From positions 1,469,852 to 1,533,851 of the forward strand of contig SIJG01000007.1 of assembly GCA_023374025.1 (NCBI GenBank): DNA of 64,000 nucleotides, in the 5' to 3' direction. Under the pieces are notes generated by a model, which did not search any database, was not told where the DNA came from, and was given only the letters and a program-made list of their open reading frames with translations. Shown here in pieces: positions 48,997 through 60,100 of this stretch. A program made the translations under genes and the position numbers. The stretch is from Heterodera schachtii (lineage: Eukaryota > Nematoda > Chromadorea > Rhabditida > Heteroderidae). How positions within the stretch are numbered: the stretch's first letter is position 1; each line of letters begins with the position of its first letter.

Positions 48997-49739
48997 TCAG
49001 TGCCCGCTTTGCTCTTCGTCGTTCTCCACTTTGAGTTCATGATGATCGTCCCATTTAAAGTGCGCCATTTTCTTTGCGGCCTTCTGAAAGAGAAAAAACA
49101 CTGTCAAAGTTCAATTCAACAATTGGTAGCAAATATTTGCCTTTGCGGATGAATGGGGGGGGGGGGATCAACCTCCCTATTTTTTGGTAAGGTTTACCAA
49201 TTTCTATTTCGTTTTTTATAAATGTCTAATCGAAAATTTTACCGGGTCAACGAAGGAGCTGCGGACGATGTATCCGGTGAGACTGCCCCGTCCAATGATC
49301 TCTCCGACGAAAAACCAACAGAGCACTTCCACGAAAACAGCCGAATAAACGAGAAATTCCTTAATTTACGGGCACTTGATAAATGAAAGTGATTTCCTAA
49401 AAAAAAAGTTACCTTCAACTTAAACTGTCTGTAGGCCTGCGTTCTCATCACTGTGTCCAATTTGGCATAATCCGCTTTGATCTTTATATATGGAAAAATT
49501 TAAATGTTGAAGAATGTAGAAACCTGAGGCCAATCCTTTGGAGTTGGAGGAGCCAATTCTCGGACAGCCACTTTCTTCAGAATGTCCTTAAGTAAAACGG
49601 AAAATCGGATTAGTAACATAAATAGGTAATTCAAATCATTCAAACTTTGTAACGTGGAAGTCGCGGTTCATGATAGCGATAAATAACTCCAAGAATATTG
49701 GCAATTTTCTCAGGAAAACTCAACTTCCGCGTTGCCATT
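48997..49739 (-). CDS. Mitochondrial ATP synthase subunit g
   Basis: Small inner-membrane subunit of FoF1 that promotes dimerisation. Five exons: 49646-49739, 49524-49586, 49413-49481, 49243-49359 and 48997-49083. The protein starts MATRKLSFPEKIANILGVIY and continues RELAPPTPKDWPQIKADYAK, TQAYRQFKLK and the membrane helix VLCWFFVGEIIGRGSLTGYI, ending KMAHFKWDDHHELKVENDEE, QSGH. The helix has the GxxxG pair (GEIIG) needed for dimer contacts in this family. Length (about 140 residues) and layout suit nematode subunit g. Frame intact, all introns GT-AG. Exon 4 has been copied to 44588-44690 on the other strand. Confidence 0.85.
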
Positions 49740-49749
49740 TTCTATCTTA

Positions 49750-50321
49750 AAATATCTAATCAATCAAATAAAATTGAGAAATGAGCAATGGCACCCGAAA
49801 CGGGCCAATTGCGTCTGAGCCAAGTTTAAAGCGTTATAACTTTTTTCTTTGTTGACCAAAATAAAAATATACAAAAATCCCGACTTTTTGTGGTTTTAGT
49901 GTTTCAATTTTTATAGGTTTTAAATTGCTTAGAAATAACTTATAAACAACTTCTATACATATAAGCTTTTGAATACTAAACTTATAAAATTTTAGTCAAC
50001 AAAAAAAAATGCTGTTTAAGCTGGAATAACCAAATTTATGAAGACAAATGTAAATAACAAAGTGAGGAAATAACAAAAAAAAATGAAGTGAAAAGTACAA
50101 GTGACAGAAAGGGTCAAAGGGGGAACTATTTATTTTCTCAATGCCAGTCTTTTTTCAGAGAAAATCATTCGAATAAAATTAATATTTGGCATTTTGTTTC
50201 CATTATTTTTTAAGTTTTTACGGTCAAAAGCTCTTTCATTTTTCCTATACAAAATTTTTTATCTTTTTTATCAGTGCTATTTCAGTGGTGATTGCCTTGT
50301 GATATTTCGGTTTTGTTCGAA
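49750..50321. other. Divergent promoter region between ATP synthase g and mig-2
   Basis: About 580 bp between the start codons of two divergent genes. AT-rich; no distinct element recognised. Confidence 0.45.
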
Positions 50322-51423
50322 ATGTCTTCGCCCGTTCGCCAAATTAAATGTGTTGTTGTTGGTGATGGTAAGCTTGAGCATTTCTATCAGTTGGACAATC
50401 AAATGTTTTATATTGTACTTTAAGGTACTGTCGGAAAGACGTGTATGCTCATTTCGTACACTACCGACTCATTTCCGAGGTACAAAAAAAAACTCAATCA
50501 GGATTTCCCCATTTAATAAATTTCTCCATTTGTTAAATTAATTTAAATCGGGTTCAGTTCATTTATGTTTTCAGGGAATACGTTCCCACAGTGTTCGACA
50601 ATTATTCCGCTCCCATTACCGTCGACGGTCATTCAGTGAACCTCGGCCTTTGGGACACCGCCGGACAAGAGGACTACGACCGATTGCGACCGCTGAGTTA
50701 CCCTCAAACGGACATTTTCATCCTTTGCTTCAGCGTCGTTTCGCCCGGTAAATATCCGCTCATTTGTCAGTTAATCACCGTCTAAAGTATTTATAATTTT
50801 CTTTTATTTACTGCGAAAACGGTAAATTTTGCAAAGAAAAAAAGACGAATCTCTTTAAAAAAAAGAGGCGATGAAAATAAACTTCTGATTGTTTCCTCTT
50901 TTAGTCTCCTTCGACAATGTGATCACCAAATGGATGCCCGAAATTCGGCAATATTGCACCGAGTCAATTCCGATCATTCTCGTCGGTAGAGTCCCTCCCC
51001 CGTAAATTGTCCATCTTTTTCCATTTCAGGCACCAAAACCGACCTAAGGGACGACCCGGCCACTTTAAGAACCCTTCAGAGTGAAAAGAGAAGCGCAGTG
51101 ACAAAAGCACAAGGGCAAAAGGTGGCGAATCGGATCAAAGCGTACAAATACTGCGAGTGCAGGTAACCGAGAAGAGAAGAGCGAAGCGATCAATGGCCAA
51201 ATGTTGCTAATTGTGGGGGGCACGGGTTGTGAACGAACCGATTGTTTTTATGCCACATTTTTTGGGGTGGACTGCCCCATATTTCCCAACAATGCCAAAC
51301 CAATGATAAAAAATATCTTTCAGTGCCCTCACTCAGCAGGGCCTTTCCTCGGTGTTCGAAGAGGCGGTCCGAGCAGTGATTTCGCCGAAACCGAAAAAGA
51401 AACGAAAGTGCGCCATTCTTTAA
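50322..51423 (+). CDS. mig-2: Rac-family GTPase, MIG-2 type
   Basis: Membrane-anchored Rho-family switch controlling actin in cell and axon migration. Six exons: 50322-50367, 50425-50479, 50575-50747, 50905-50985, 51030-51162, 51324-51423. Starts [20 protein letters not shown] (G1 P-loop with Thr where most Racs have Ala, as in MIG-2), then [15 protein letters not shown] (switch I, effector Thr), [20 protein letters not shown] (G3), VGTKTDL (G4 TKxD), [17 protein letters not shown] (G5) and a polybasic tail [11 protein letters not shown] ending in a CAAX box. The terminal Leu predicts geranylgeranylation. All introns GT-AG, frame intact, about 195 residues as usual. MSSP at the start and SALTQQGL favour MIG-2 over CED-10. 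Confidence 0.92.
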
Positions 51424-51429
51424 CAGCTG

Positions 51430-51842
51430 AATATTCTTCGAAAACAAACTTAACTTTTCAATTTCCTGTTGAAAATGCATTCCAAAATGTTCTCAATTCA
51501 GCTGAATATTTATAAGAATTCCCAAAAAATTATCCGCAACATTTTCAGTATTTTTTGCATTTTAAAATAATTTTCGCTCTAATTCAAAAAAATATATTTC
51601 CGATTGTTAGATCAATGGGAGGGCAATCGTTCAATTTTCTTTTTTTTCTGATCATTCATTTTTATTCCTTACATTTTTCTTTTTCTTCACTTATGTTTTT
51701 GCTTTCGCTTTTTGCCCTTTCCTTTTCTGATTTGCCTTATTTCATTTGTTTTTATCTTTTATTAGCTTTATTTGACAATTAAAATGAAATTCAAATTTCT
51801 TTTTTGTTTGGATTTTTCCATTTTCTGTCCGTTTCAGTGCCC
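51430..51842. other. Region between convergent mig-2 and channel genes
   Basis: AT- and T-rich 3' flanks of two convergent genes. No feature recognised. Confidence 0.4.
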
Positions 51843-54800
51843 TCAGGCGGCCACTCTCAAATAATAATACCAATAGGCGCCGTGGAAACTCAGATAGGAC
51901 AGCGGAAATGCCCAGCGACTCCACGCGTCGATTTTCTTTGCCTGAATTCGTCCGGCTTCGCGTCTAAATTAGTTAATTAGTCCCTAATTGCTCTCCATCC
52001 TCCGCTCACTTGTTCATTTGCAATTTGCGCACCGCGTGTCTCCATTTCGCTTGCGATGACATCATCGGCTGTTGTCGCCGCGTCGTCCCTTTCTCTCCCC
52101 CCAAATTGTCCTTCTCCGTCCGCTGTTTCGGCTGCTCCTCCGTCTTTTCCCCGCTGCCAATATTTATTGGGTCGAGCAGTGAGGCCAACGCGGAAGCGCG
52201 GCGAAGGAAAGGCTTTTGGGAGGGAGCGAAAAGCGAAGGGAGCGCCGGAGGGGCGGTGCCGTCGCAAAGGGCGGGGCCCAACGGAAGCGACGGCACGGGA
52301 CAGTCGGGGACGAGCAGAACGGCGGAGGAGGAAAGCGTGGAGGAGGTGGGGGACGAGCAGCAGTCCGTCTGCACCGCGGCACACACCTCAAATTGGGCTT
52401 TTGCTTTTCCCTCGGATTGCTCCGTTCGCTCTTTGACCTCCGGCGGCGCTTCCCCCGCCTCCGTCGTCCCCCGCGGCTGCGTCTCGCGCACTTTCAGCGA
52501 CAGTCCTTCACAACTCAGCTCCGGACTCGCCCAACACGCAATGCGCGCCGCCTCGCGTCGGTCGACGGCCGTCCGCGGCGGTTGGCCCACCGTCTTCTGC
52601 TGCTGCTGCTGTTGCTGGTGGTGCGTGTGCTGCTCCGCCTCGTTGTCACTCTCTTCGTAGACAATGATTGGCACTTCCGCCGCTTCCGTTCCTCCGTCGT
52701 TCGCTTCACTCCTCGGCAAATGTCGCAACTGATGTTGACTTTGAAGCGCACAAATATTCTGCAATTCAAAGCGGGGCATTGGGTGACCAGATTGGCACCG
52801 GTGCTTCTGACTTTTGCCCTTCGTTCGTCCTTCGTCCGTTGTCCCCCCTCGAGATCACTCGGCGACGCCTTCCTCAGCCGAGAATGCCTTTGCCTTTTGT
52901 TTTTGCTGCCACTGTTTTTGCAGTGATTTTGCTGCGTTTTGTCCTCCCTCTTCAAATTATTGGCCAATGTTTCCCCCTTTTTTGTGCTTTTCCACTGACT
53001 ATGGCCATTTTGTGCTTCTCCTTTTGCTCCTTCGTCCTTTTCCATTTCCCTTCCATCGTTTTCCTCAACCATTTCCAAATTGCGAATTCCTTTCCCCCGC
53101 CCTTTTCGTCCATCAGTAAACCCGCGGCGGCCATTGTCGCTAAAGGGGCAAAATTTGGAAATCAAAAGCAAAAAAAGAATGGGGAGAAGTTGCGAAAGGG
53201 GAGAACATTTAAATGACCGACGGGGGGAGAAAAGAAGCGAATTGGGGGAAAATGTGGGAAAAGAAAAAAGGAAAGGGAAAAGGAGAGAGAGAGAGAGAGG
53301 AGGGGGGGGGGGGGGGGTAAAGAGGGTAAAAGTGGGAAAGCAACGCAAAGGCTCACTTAAACGATCGTCCTCCTCCTCATTACACTCTTTGGAGATTGAA
53401 CCGTCCAGACAATATTTGGCTATTTAAGCATTTGTTATTAATTCGCTCAGAAAGGTCCGCTACCATTTAATTTATTGATTACTGTATTCTCTTTTACAGT
53501 ATGCTTTTCACTTTTTCCATTTTCCCCAAATTACCGTTTCGTTGTGTGTAATTGACAATTGTGAATTCGATTAGGACACCGAACACAAATCTGTGAAATT
53601 AGGCGCAGACATTTTCCTCATTTGGCACTTTCAATTAATTAATTCACTCACAAAACGCTGACCGCCAGAAAAAGGTCCAATGATTTCATGTAACTGACTT
53701 CTGGCAACGAATTCTTCACCGAATTGGCCTGTGTGCTCAGTGTTAACAAAGTTGTGATGGCCAAAGAAACGCGGGCGGGCACCGCCTGAGGCAACGAATT
53801 TCAAAATTAATTTCATTTAAATAATTTGAAATTCAAAGCCATCACTTCCACGTCCAACCAAAAGCTGAACCAACTGATCACCTTAAGGCATTATTCGTTT
53901 CAACTTCAAATTGGACAGTAATAAATCGTGCCGTTCACCACAATGAGTGTCGTTGGCACGTACGTCTGCAAAATGTGATGAGTCAACTCGCGCGAAACGA
54001 AAAACTCCGCCGTCACGCAACTCCAAATGCCGGTGCTGTAATTGCCGTCGCAAGTGCCGGGCACCAATTTGACGATGTCCATGTCGGACCTGATCAGCCG
54101 CAGAGGGAATTGATTGGAATTGGACCAACGATGATCAATCAACACACGGACATTGTGATATTCATGTTTTTAGTGATCGGCGCATTGTCCACCCATTCGA
54201 TCAGCAAATGGTTTATGTCGTAGGCATCTAAAAAAAGCACGGGTATAAAGTGAAAATGAAACGGGCCGAAGAATTTTACAGCTGAGAATGCGCAGATGGC
54301 ACCATTGGGAATCGAGCGGAAAGTTCTTCAAATTCATGGCACAAATTACTGTAAAAGGATGGGACGACGACCGTAGGCGAATTTAACAGAGGGACAAAGG
54401 AGGGGCGGAAGGGGTGCAAACCGATCATTGACACGCGCGTGTCGTAAAGGATGGACCCGTCGGGCTCGATCCACAGCAGAAAGTTGGGTTGGGTGACCTC
54501 GTGGAATTGGGCGATTCGTGCACTGATCGGACAAATGGGGAGGGGGGGGGGGGAGTGAAACAAGAAATCCTTGGCACAGTGCCAACTTGGCAAAGTAAAC
54601 ATCCGGATGCCAAATTCGTTCCAGGATGGATTTGTCACGGATCAGAATTCTACTAAAGCGAACGTTTTGAGAATGTTTGTGGCTTTGTGCGCTGTTTTTG
54701 CTCGCCTGCTTTCGTTGTGCGCCAGCCGCGGGTCCCTCCAAAACTGTTGCAAATAAACGTCCAATTGGAAGTCCTAAAAAGGGAAAATTGGCAAAAAAAG

Positions 54801-55339
54801 CCAAAAAATGAATGATTGACCATTGTGTGGGTACGAAAGGAGCCGATCCCCTCGATGTACATGGCCAACTTTACGCTTGTCGGCCGCTGTTCGTACTGAG
54901 TCGGCGTCGACTGTTTGTCGTACACTTCCCTACCCGCCCCTAACATTCGGTCCATTTCCAACGGAATTGGAATGCTTCGACGCTGCGCAACGCAAAACGG
55001 CGTGAGAAGAAGGAGGAGGACAATGGGGAGGAAAAGCAGAGGAAAAAAGGGCAAAAGAGAAGGCGACGAAGAGAAAGAAGAAAAAGGAGTGGAAGAAGAG
55101 GAAGAAAAGAGAGAAGAGAAGGGAGAAGAAGAAGAAGCAGCGAAAGGAGTGCGAGAGGCAGTAAAAGAGGACAGCGAAGAGAGAGAGGGTGGAAAAGAGA
55201 AAAAGGAAACGGAACGTGAGGAGGAAGAGGAAACAGAAGAAGAGGGAGAAGGGACAAAAGAAAAAGATGGCATTGGCACAGAAGAACCGAAGCAACAGCT
55301 GAAAATCAGAGGGGAAAAATAAGGGGAGACATTAAACAA
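51843..55339 (-). CDS. Cys-loop ligand-gated chloride channel subunit
   Basis: Pentameric neurotransmitter receptor subunit. Ligand domain: RPTSVKLAMYIEGIGSF (about 54.85 kb), DFQLDVYLQQFWRDPRLAHN (about 54.75), ILERIWHPDVYF (about 54.62), FHEVTQPNFLLWIEPDG (about 54.48) and the Cys-loop ICAMNLKNFPLDSQWC with exactly 13 residues between cysteines (about 54.32). Later GTCDGNYSTGIWSC, and M1 begins FFVSRELTHHILQTYVP (about 53.98-53.93). M2 exon (about 53.79-53.66) is AVPARVSLAITTLLTLSTQA; the PAR motif predicts anion selectivity. M3: FVFGVLIEFTIVNY (about 53.57). An M3-M4 loop of over 300 residues, Gln-, Glu- and Ser-rich, fills 53.4-52.0 kb. M4 (DAWSRWAFPLSYLSFHGAYW) ends at a stop at 51843. 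The frame of the first exon runs to an ATG at 55339 through a Ser/Phe/Leu-rich leader, so the true start is uncertain. Closest to acetylcholine- or glutamate-gated chloride channels (tentative). Confidence 0.85.
55000..55325. repeat. Purine (GA) tract, 325 bp
   Basis: Plus strand is nearly all A/G (GAAGAAGAAGA-type), so both strands are open for over 100 codons: Glu/Lys-rich on plus, Ser/Phe/Leu-rich on minus. It overlaps the putative leader of the chloride channel. I regard the plus-strand frame as an artefact. Confidence 0.75.
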
Positions 55340-55344
55340 TCAGT

Positions 55345-57125
55345 GATCAGTAATTGCTACTGATCAATGCCAAAGGGCTAATGGGAGGAAATAATGCGAC
55401 CGAACACACTGCTGCTGCTTGACCCCATTCCTTCTCAAAACAAGAGTCGGCATTATGCCGTCCCATCGCGTCGTTCGTCTCGTCATTTTGTCATTTTGCC
55501 AAAGTTCCGTCCCCCCCCCCCTTTTTTTCTTTTTTTTTCATTGCGTCCTCACCACGTGAGTTTGTTTTTCCCCTCCCCAATTTCGCCGTTCACTTTTCAG
55601 CTTTTCACTGCAGTATTTTGGCAGGGCAATTTTCTCCGTTGGCTAATCGAATTTTTTCGGGTTAAAGGCAATTGCTCCTCGAGAAAAAGGGAAAAAAGGG
55701 GGGGGGCAAAATGAGAGAAAATGAGGAGAAATCGAAAGTGCAAAAAATTATAAATTATTATTTAAAAGAGTTAATATGAAATATTTACTGAAAGAAAAAT
55801 AAATAAAAGGAAAAAAAGGCAAATTTAGGAGAAATGGAAACATTTGAAAGGTGAAAAAATTGAAAAATTCCAGGAAAGACGGACGGAGTGAAAAATCCCT
55901 CCAAAAATAACCAACTCCTCAACATCCATCCGCGCTTTTTACGCGCCTTTTGTCGGGTGGCGACTGATTCCGCCCGCGGGGGGGGGGGGGGGAGAACAAA
56001 TGCCGTCAACATTCAGTCTCCCATAAAACGGCATAATTCCTCCCTTTTTTCCGTTTTGACCATTTGCCTCGGGCAATTCCCCCCCCCCCTTTTACCCCTT
56101 TGGCTTCTTCCCAAATTCCGTCTCCATTTGCCATTTTCCCGCCACCGTCCAAATTTTCACACATAAATTTTTGATGGCACTTTTTATTGGCAGTCTCCGG
56201 AGAAAGAAAAAAAAGACCCATTCATTCCAAAGGAAAAGCCATATTAAAATACAAAATACAATAACAAAAAAAAATAAGTAATAAATAATAAAATATTAAT
56301 TATCAATTATTAATTAATGTTTTTTGGCTTTGTTCGAATTGCTCCGTTCGTTTCGAACTTTAAAATAATAAAAAGGTTTAATATTTTACAAATGTTGTCA
56401 CTTTTCATGGCATTCGCTGCACTTTTGGCAAATGGAAAATCCAACGGACGGACAAAAGGGCGAAAATTACACCTCATTTTTTGCACTGATTCACCTTTCC
56501 TTCTTTTTCTTTTCTTTTTATTCGTTCCGATGAAAAGGAAAAGGACAATTTGTTAAGGAAATTCATCGAACTGAGGCAAAATAAACAAAAAAAGTGCCAT
56601 TATTAAACTCAAATCGGCGCCAATTCTCCGACCGAATGTTTGCGCAAAAATTGACAAGGGAAAAAAGGACGGAAATGCCCGGGGCGAAGTTCGAAAAAAG
56701 GAAAAAATTTATTGCAAAAAATGAGCAATAATTAACAAAAAGACGAAAAAAACGAAAGTTAAAGCAATGAAAAATGAGAGGAAAGGCCAAAAATGAGAAT
56801 GAGAATATCAAAATAAAATATGCAGCTGAAGAGGACAAAATATGAGAAAATAAAATAAAATAAATGTGCAAATGTTTAATTGGACGACCGGCATTTATTA
56901 ATTATTAATTATTAATTGAGAGAATTAGCAAATTTAAAAAGAAAAAAAGAAAGGCGAATTCGGCGGAAGAAAAAAAAATGGAAAATAGAAAAAGATAATT
57001 CCTTCAAAGCTCAAAGGGAGGCAATACTGTAATAACAAAAAAAAAAGAAGAAAACACTGACCGAATTTAAATGACAAAAATTGACAAAAAATGGCAAAAA
57101 ATCCCGAAAATAAAAAGCATCGGCC
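55345..57125. other. Intergenic, no gene recognised
   Basis: Between the 5' end of the channel gene and the 3' end of the DOCK gene. Homopolymers (poly-G 55978-55992, poly-C 56081-56090), A- and T-rich tracts and TAATTAATTATT repeats (56280-56320, 56896-56920). No supported exon. Confidence 0.45.
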
Positions 57126-57133
57126 GATCGGAG

Positions 57134-60100
57134 TCATACAGAAGAAACGGGGCCAATTTTTCCGGCAATGGCAAGTGCGTGGACTAATTGGGCCGGACTG
57201 GGGACTGAGTCGGCCGGGGGCGCCACGGGGAGGGGCGACACTTCAGCCCCATTGCTGAACATCTTTGCCAGAGAGTCCTCAAATTGGCACATATTGCGAC
57301 GCAATTCTCGCTGAAAGGAAACAATTTATTGCAATCCCAGAAATGATTCGGCACGAGGGGGGAGAGAGAAGGAGCATCCCCCACCCCCCTGATTGAACTC
57401 GTTCACCATGCCTTCCCCCCCCCCTTTTTGACTAATTCATTTCTCTCCTTCCCTTTCCCGGTTTACTTTTTCCCGTTGATTAATGATCTCATTTCAGTCT
57501 TCAACCCTGTTGCTCGTTCAACAAGTCCTCCTCTTTCCCCCGCCCTCCTCTACTCTCTTCTTCACCCATCTATCCTACCCCTATCGGTGTATTGCTTCAT
57601 CTCCCCCTCTTCCCCTCCCTCCCTTTGATGTACTGCTTCATCTCCTCCCCTCCCACTGGTTCATCTCCTCCTTTATCTTCATCCTCCTCCTCTTCCTCAC
57701 TTTGTATTCGTCTCTGCCCGGCTCCATAAGTCGTTCATTGACTTCCAATGCTTCTTTGCATGCCCTCGTCAATTCGTCAAAACAAAGGCGAAGCTTTCGT
57801 TGTAAACTTTCACGTGGCATTCCATCGGCGTCCAAATTGGCATCGACCAGAAACACTCGCGCAATCTGTCAGTTTTGGGATAATGGGCCAAAGCAAAGGG
57901 AGGCGCACTTCGATGGGTCCCTGGTTGACGGTGGTGCCGATGCATCCCTGCAGTTGCATTTGCACCATTTTCAGGTCCCTCGGCTCCGAAAGCATTGCCC
58001 AGCGGAGTTCGCGCGTTCTCTTCTGAATGTCCTCAATGGCAACTTCAATCGGACAGAGAATGAATTGATGCCGCGCGACGACCAAAAGACGCGTTTTGAC
58101 GTAGGGAAAACTGATGAGAAGATAAAACACTGATCACTCAGAAACCAATTCCATCCCATGTTGATCACCCCTATAAAATGCCAATTCGATCCCTTGCTGA
58201 TCACCCTCAAACTCGTCCAATGCTGACCATTAATGATCACTCAGATAAAATGCCATTCTATTATTTGCTGATCAATCATATAATGCCATTGCCGTCTCCC
58301 CTACCCCATTAATTCATTCATTCCTTCCTCCCCTTTCTTTTACCTTTTCTCCAAACTGAGCACCGTCTTCCGCTTCCACTGCTCCTTCACCGTTCCGTGT
58401 GCTTTTCCATCTGTGCCGAAATGAATTGCCTATGCTTTTGGTTTTGTCCCAACGCCACTTTCTGTGAATGGCGTCGCATAAACGAATCGGCTCAGTCCGT
58501 AGCTCCGTTCCAAATGCGTTTGTCTCCGCCGGCCTTCCCACCGCTCGAAATGGGGCTCGACGAAAGTGATTTGGAGATATGCTTTTTCCGGGCACAACTT
58601 GGCCGTGTCCACCTTAAAGTTTGTTCTATTCATTCTCCACGAAGGGTGTCCCCCCTTCCAGCGAAATACTCCAAGAAGAGGGAGAAGGATTTCAAGGAAA
58701 ACCCAACCCCTTCAAGGAGTACGTACCCAAGCCAACCCCTCCCCCCCTCTGCCAAGACAACCAACCCAATGAAAACAGACCCATGGTAAAAAAAACCCCA
58801 AAATAGGAATTTCTTGTTAATTTCCTGCTGGATACATCCATCCCCTGGTCCCTTCCCTTCCCTTCCCTTCCCATTTTTCACTTCGTTTGAGTCTTTCATT
58901 GTCTCCACCGTTTCTCGGCCCAATTTCTCCCCATAAAATTGCTCCATTCGCGCACTTATCTCCGCCAATTTCGTTATTGCCGGCTCTTTGTACACAAATT
59001 CTTTGCCGTTCAATTCGCCGAATTTGACTGCCGTAAAAGCGCACCCGAAAATAAGTGCCGAAACAGCGTTTGTCCATTCTGTGGCATTAATTATTATTGG
59101 TCATTTCCAATTTGTTTTTCTGTTACCCGGCCAATGGCACTGTCAGTGCCGTCGCCGTCCTTTGCCCTTTTCCATGGACTGTCATTTCTCCGTTTTCCCA
59201 TTCGTCGATTAGCACCGGCGGGTCGACTCGGCTCAAACAGCTGACGATTTGCGCGTGCGCCTGAATCAGCTTGACATGCGCGTGCGTGCGCTCGAACAGC
59301 GGAAGAACCAATTTTAACGCATTGGCAACCAATTCGAAGAGTTGGGCCCTAAGGGAAGGGGTAGGTAAAGCAGAGGTTACAGTACCCAAACGGACAGTCC
59401 CTTCATTCCCGGGAATGCAATACCCAAATGGACAATCCCTCCCTCCCTGAGATTACAGTACTCAAATGGACAATCCCTCCCTCCCTGGGATTACAGTACT
59501 CAAATGGACAGTCCTTCCCACCCAGGGGTTACAGACTCAAATGGACAGTCCTTCCCACCCAGGGGTTACAGACTCAAATGGACATTCTCTCCCTCCCCCG
59601 TCGCCCTTTACCTTTCAAATAAATTGGCCATTTTCTCCACCATTTTTGTGAATGCCGAAAGTGTAAAGTTTGCCGCGCCGTCCGTCAGCCTTTCTTTGCC
59701 CCTTTTGTCCTCCCATTCCTCGCTAATGTTTTCGCTCAATGCTTCGAATGCTTCGAACACCGAACGCGGCAACAATTCGTCGTCGGCGGTGCCCGCGTTA
59801 AGCAAAGTCGTCGCCACAATGGCACAACAGTGCAAAAAACACTGGGCTAAACACATTAATTTTTAAGAAATTATTTAAATGATCATTAACTCGCCTAAAA
59901 TGTTCATTAATTATTTACGTAAAAATAATTTCCGCTTAATTCATTAATTTAAAATTGATGAATTATCCGGCTAATTAATTAATTACCCGCTTCCGCGTAT
60001 GTTTTCCTTTCCTCTAAATGCTTTCGCGCAATGCCCAGCAGCCAAGCAATCCTTTAAATTTAATCTACCGTCATGTTGCGTTCGCCCCCCTCCATTTGCC

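Noticed and set aside
51868..51885. Another GATAGGCGCC hairpin copy (AATAGGCGCCGTGG)
   Set aside because: It is coding sequence for M4 of the chloride channel, without the left stem or shared flanks.
54915..55322. Plus-strand Glu/Lys-rich frame of 135 codons
   Set aside because: A by-product of the GA tract, opposite the leader of the chloride channel gene. No splice or start context.
59428..59651. Plus-strand frames [10 protein letters not shown] and the like
   Set aside because: Produced by the 38-bp minisatellite in a DOCK intron.
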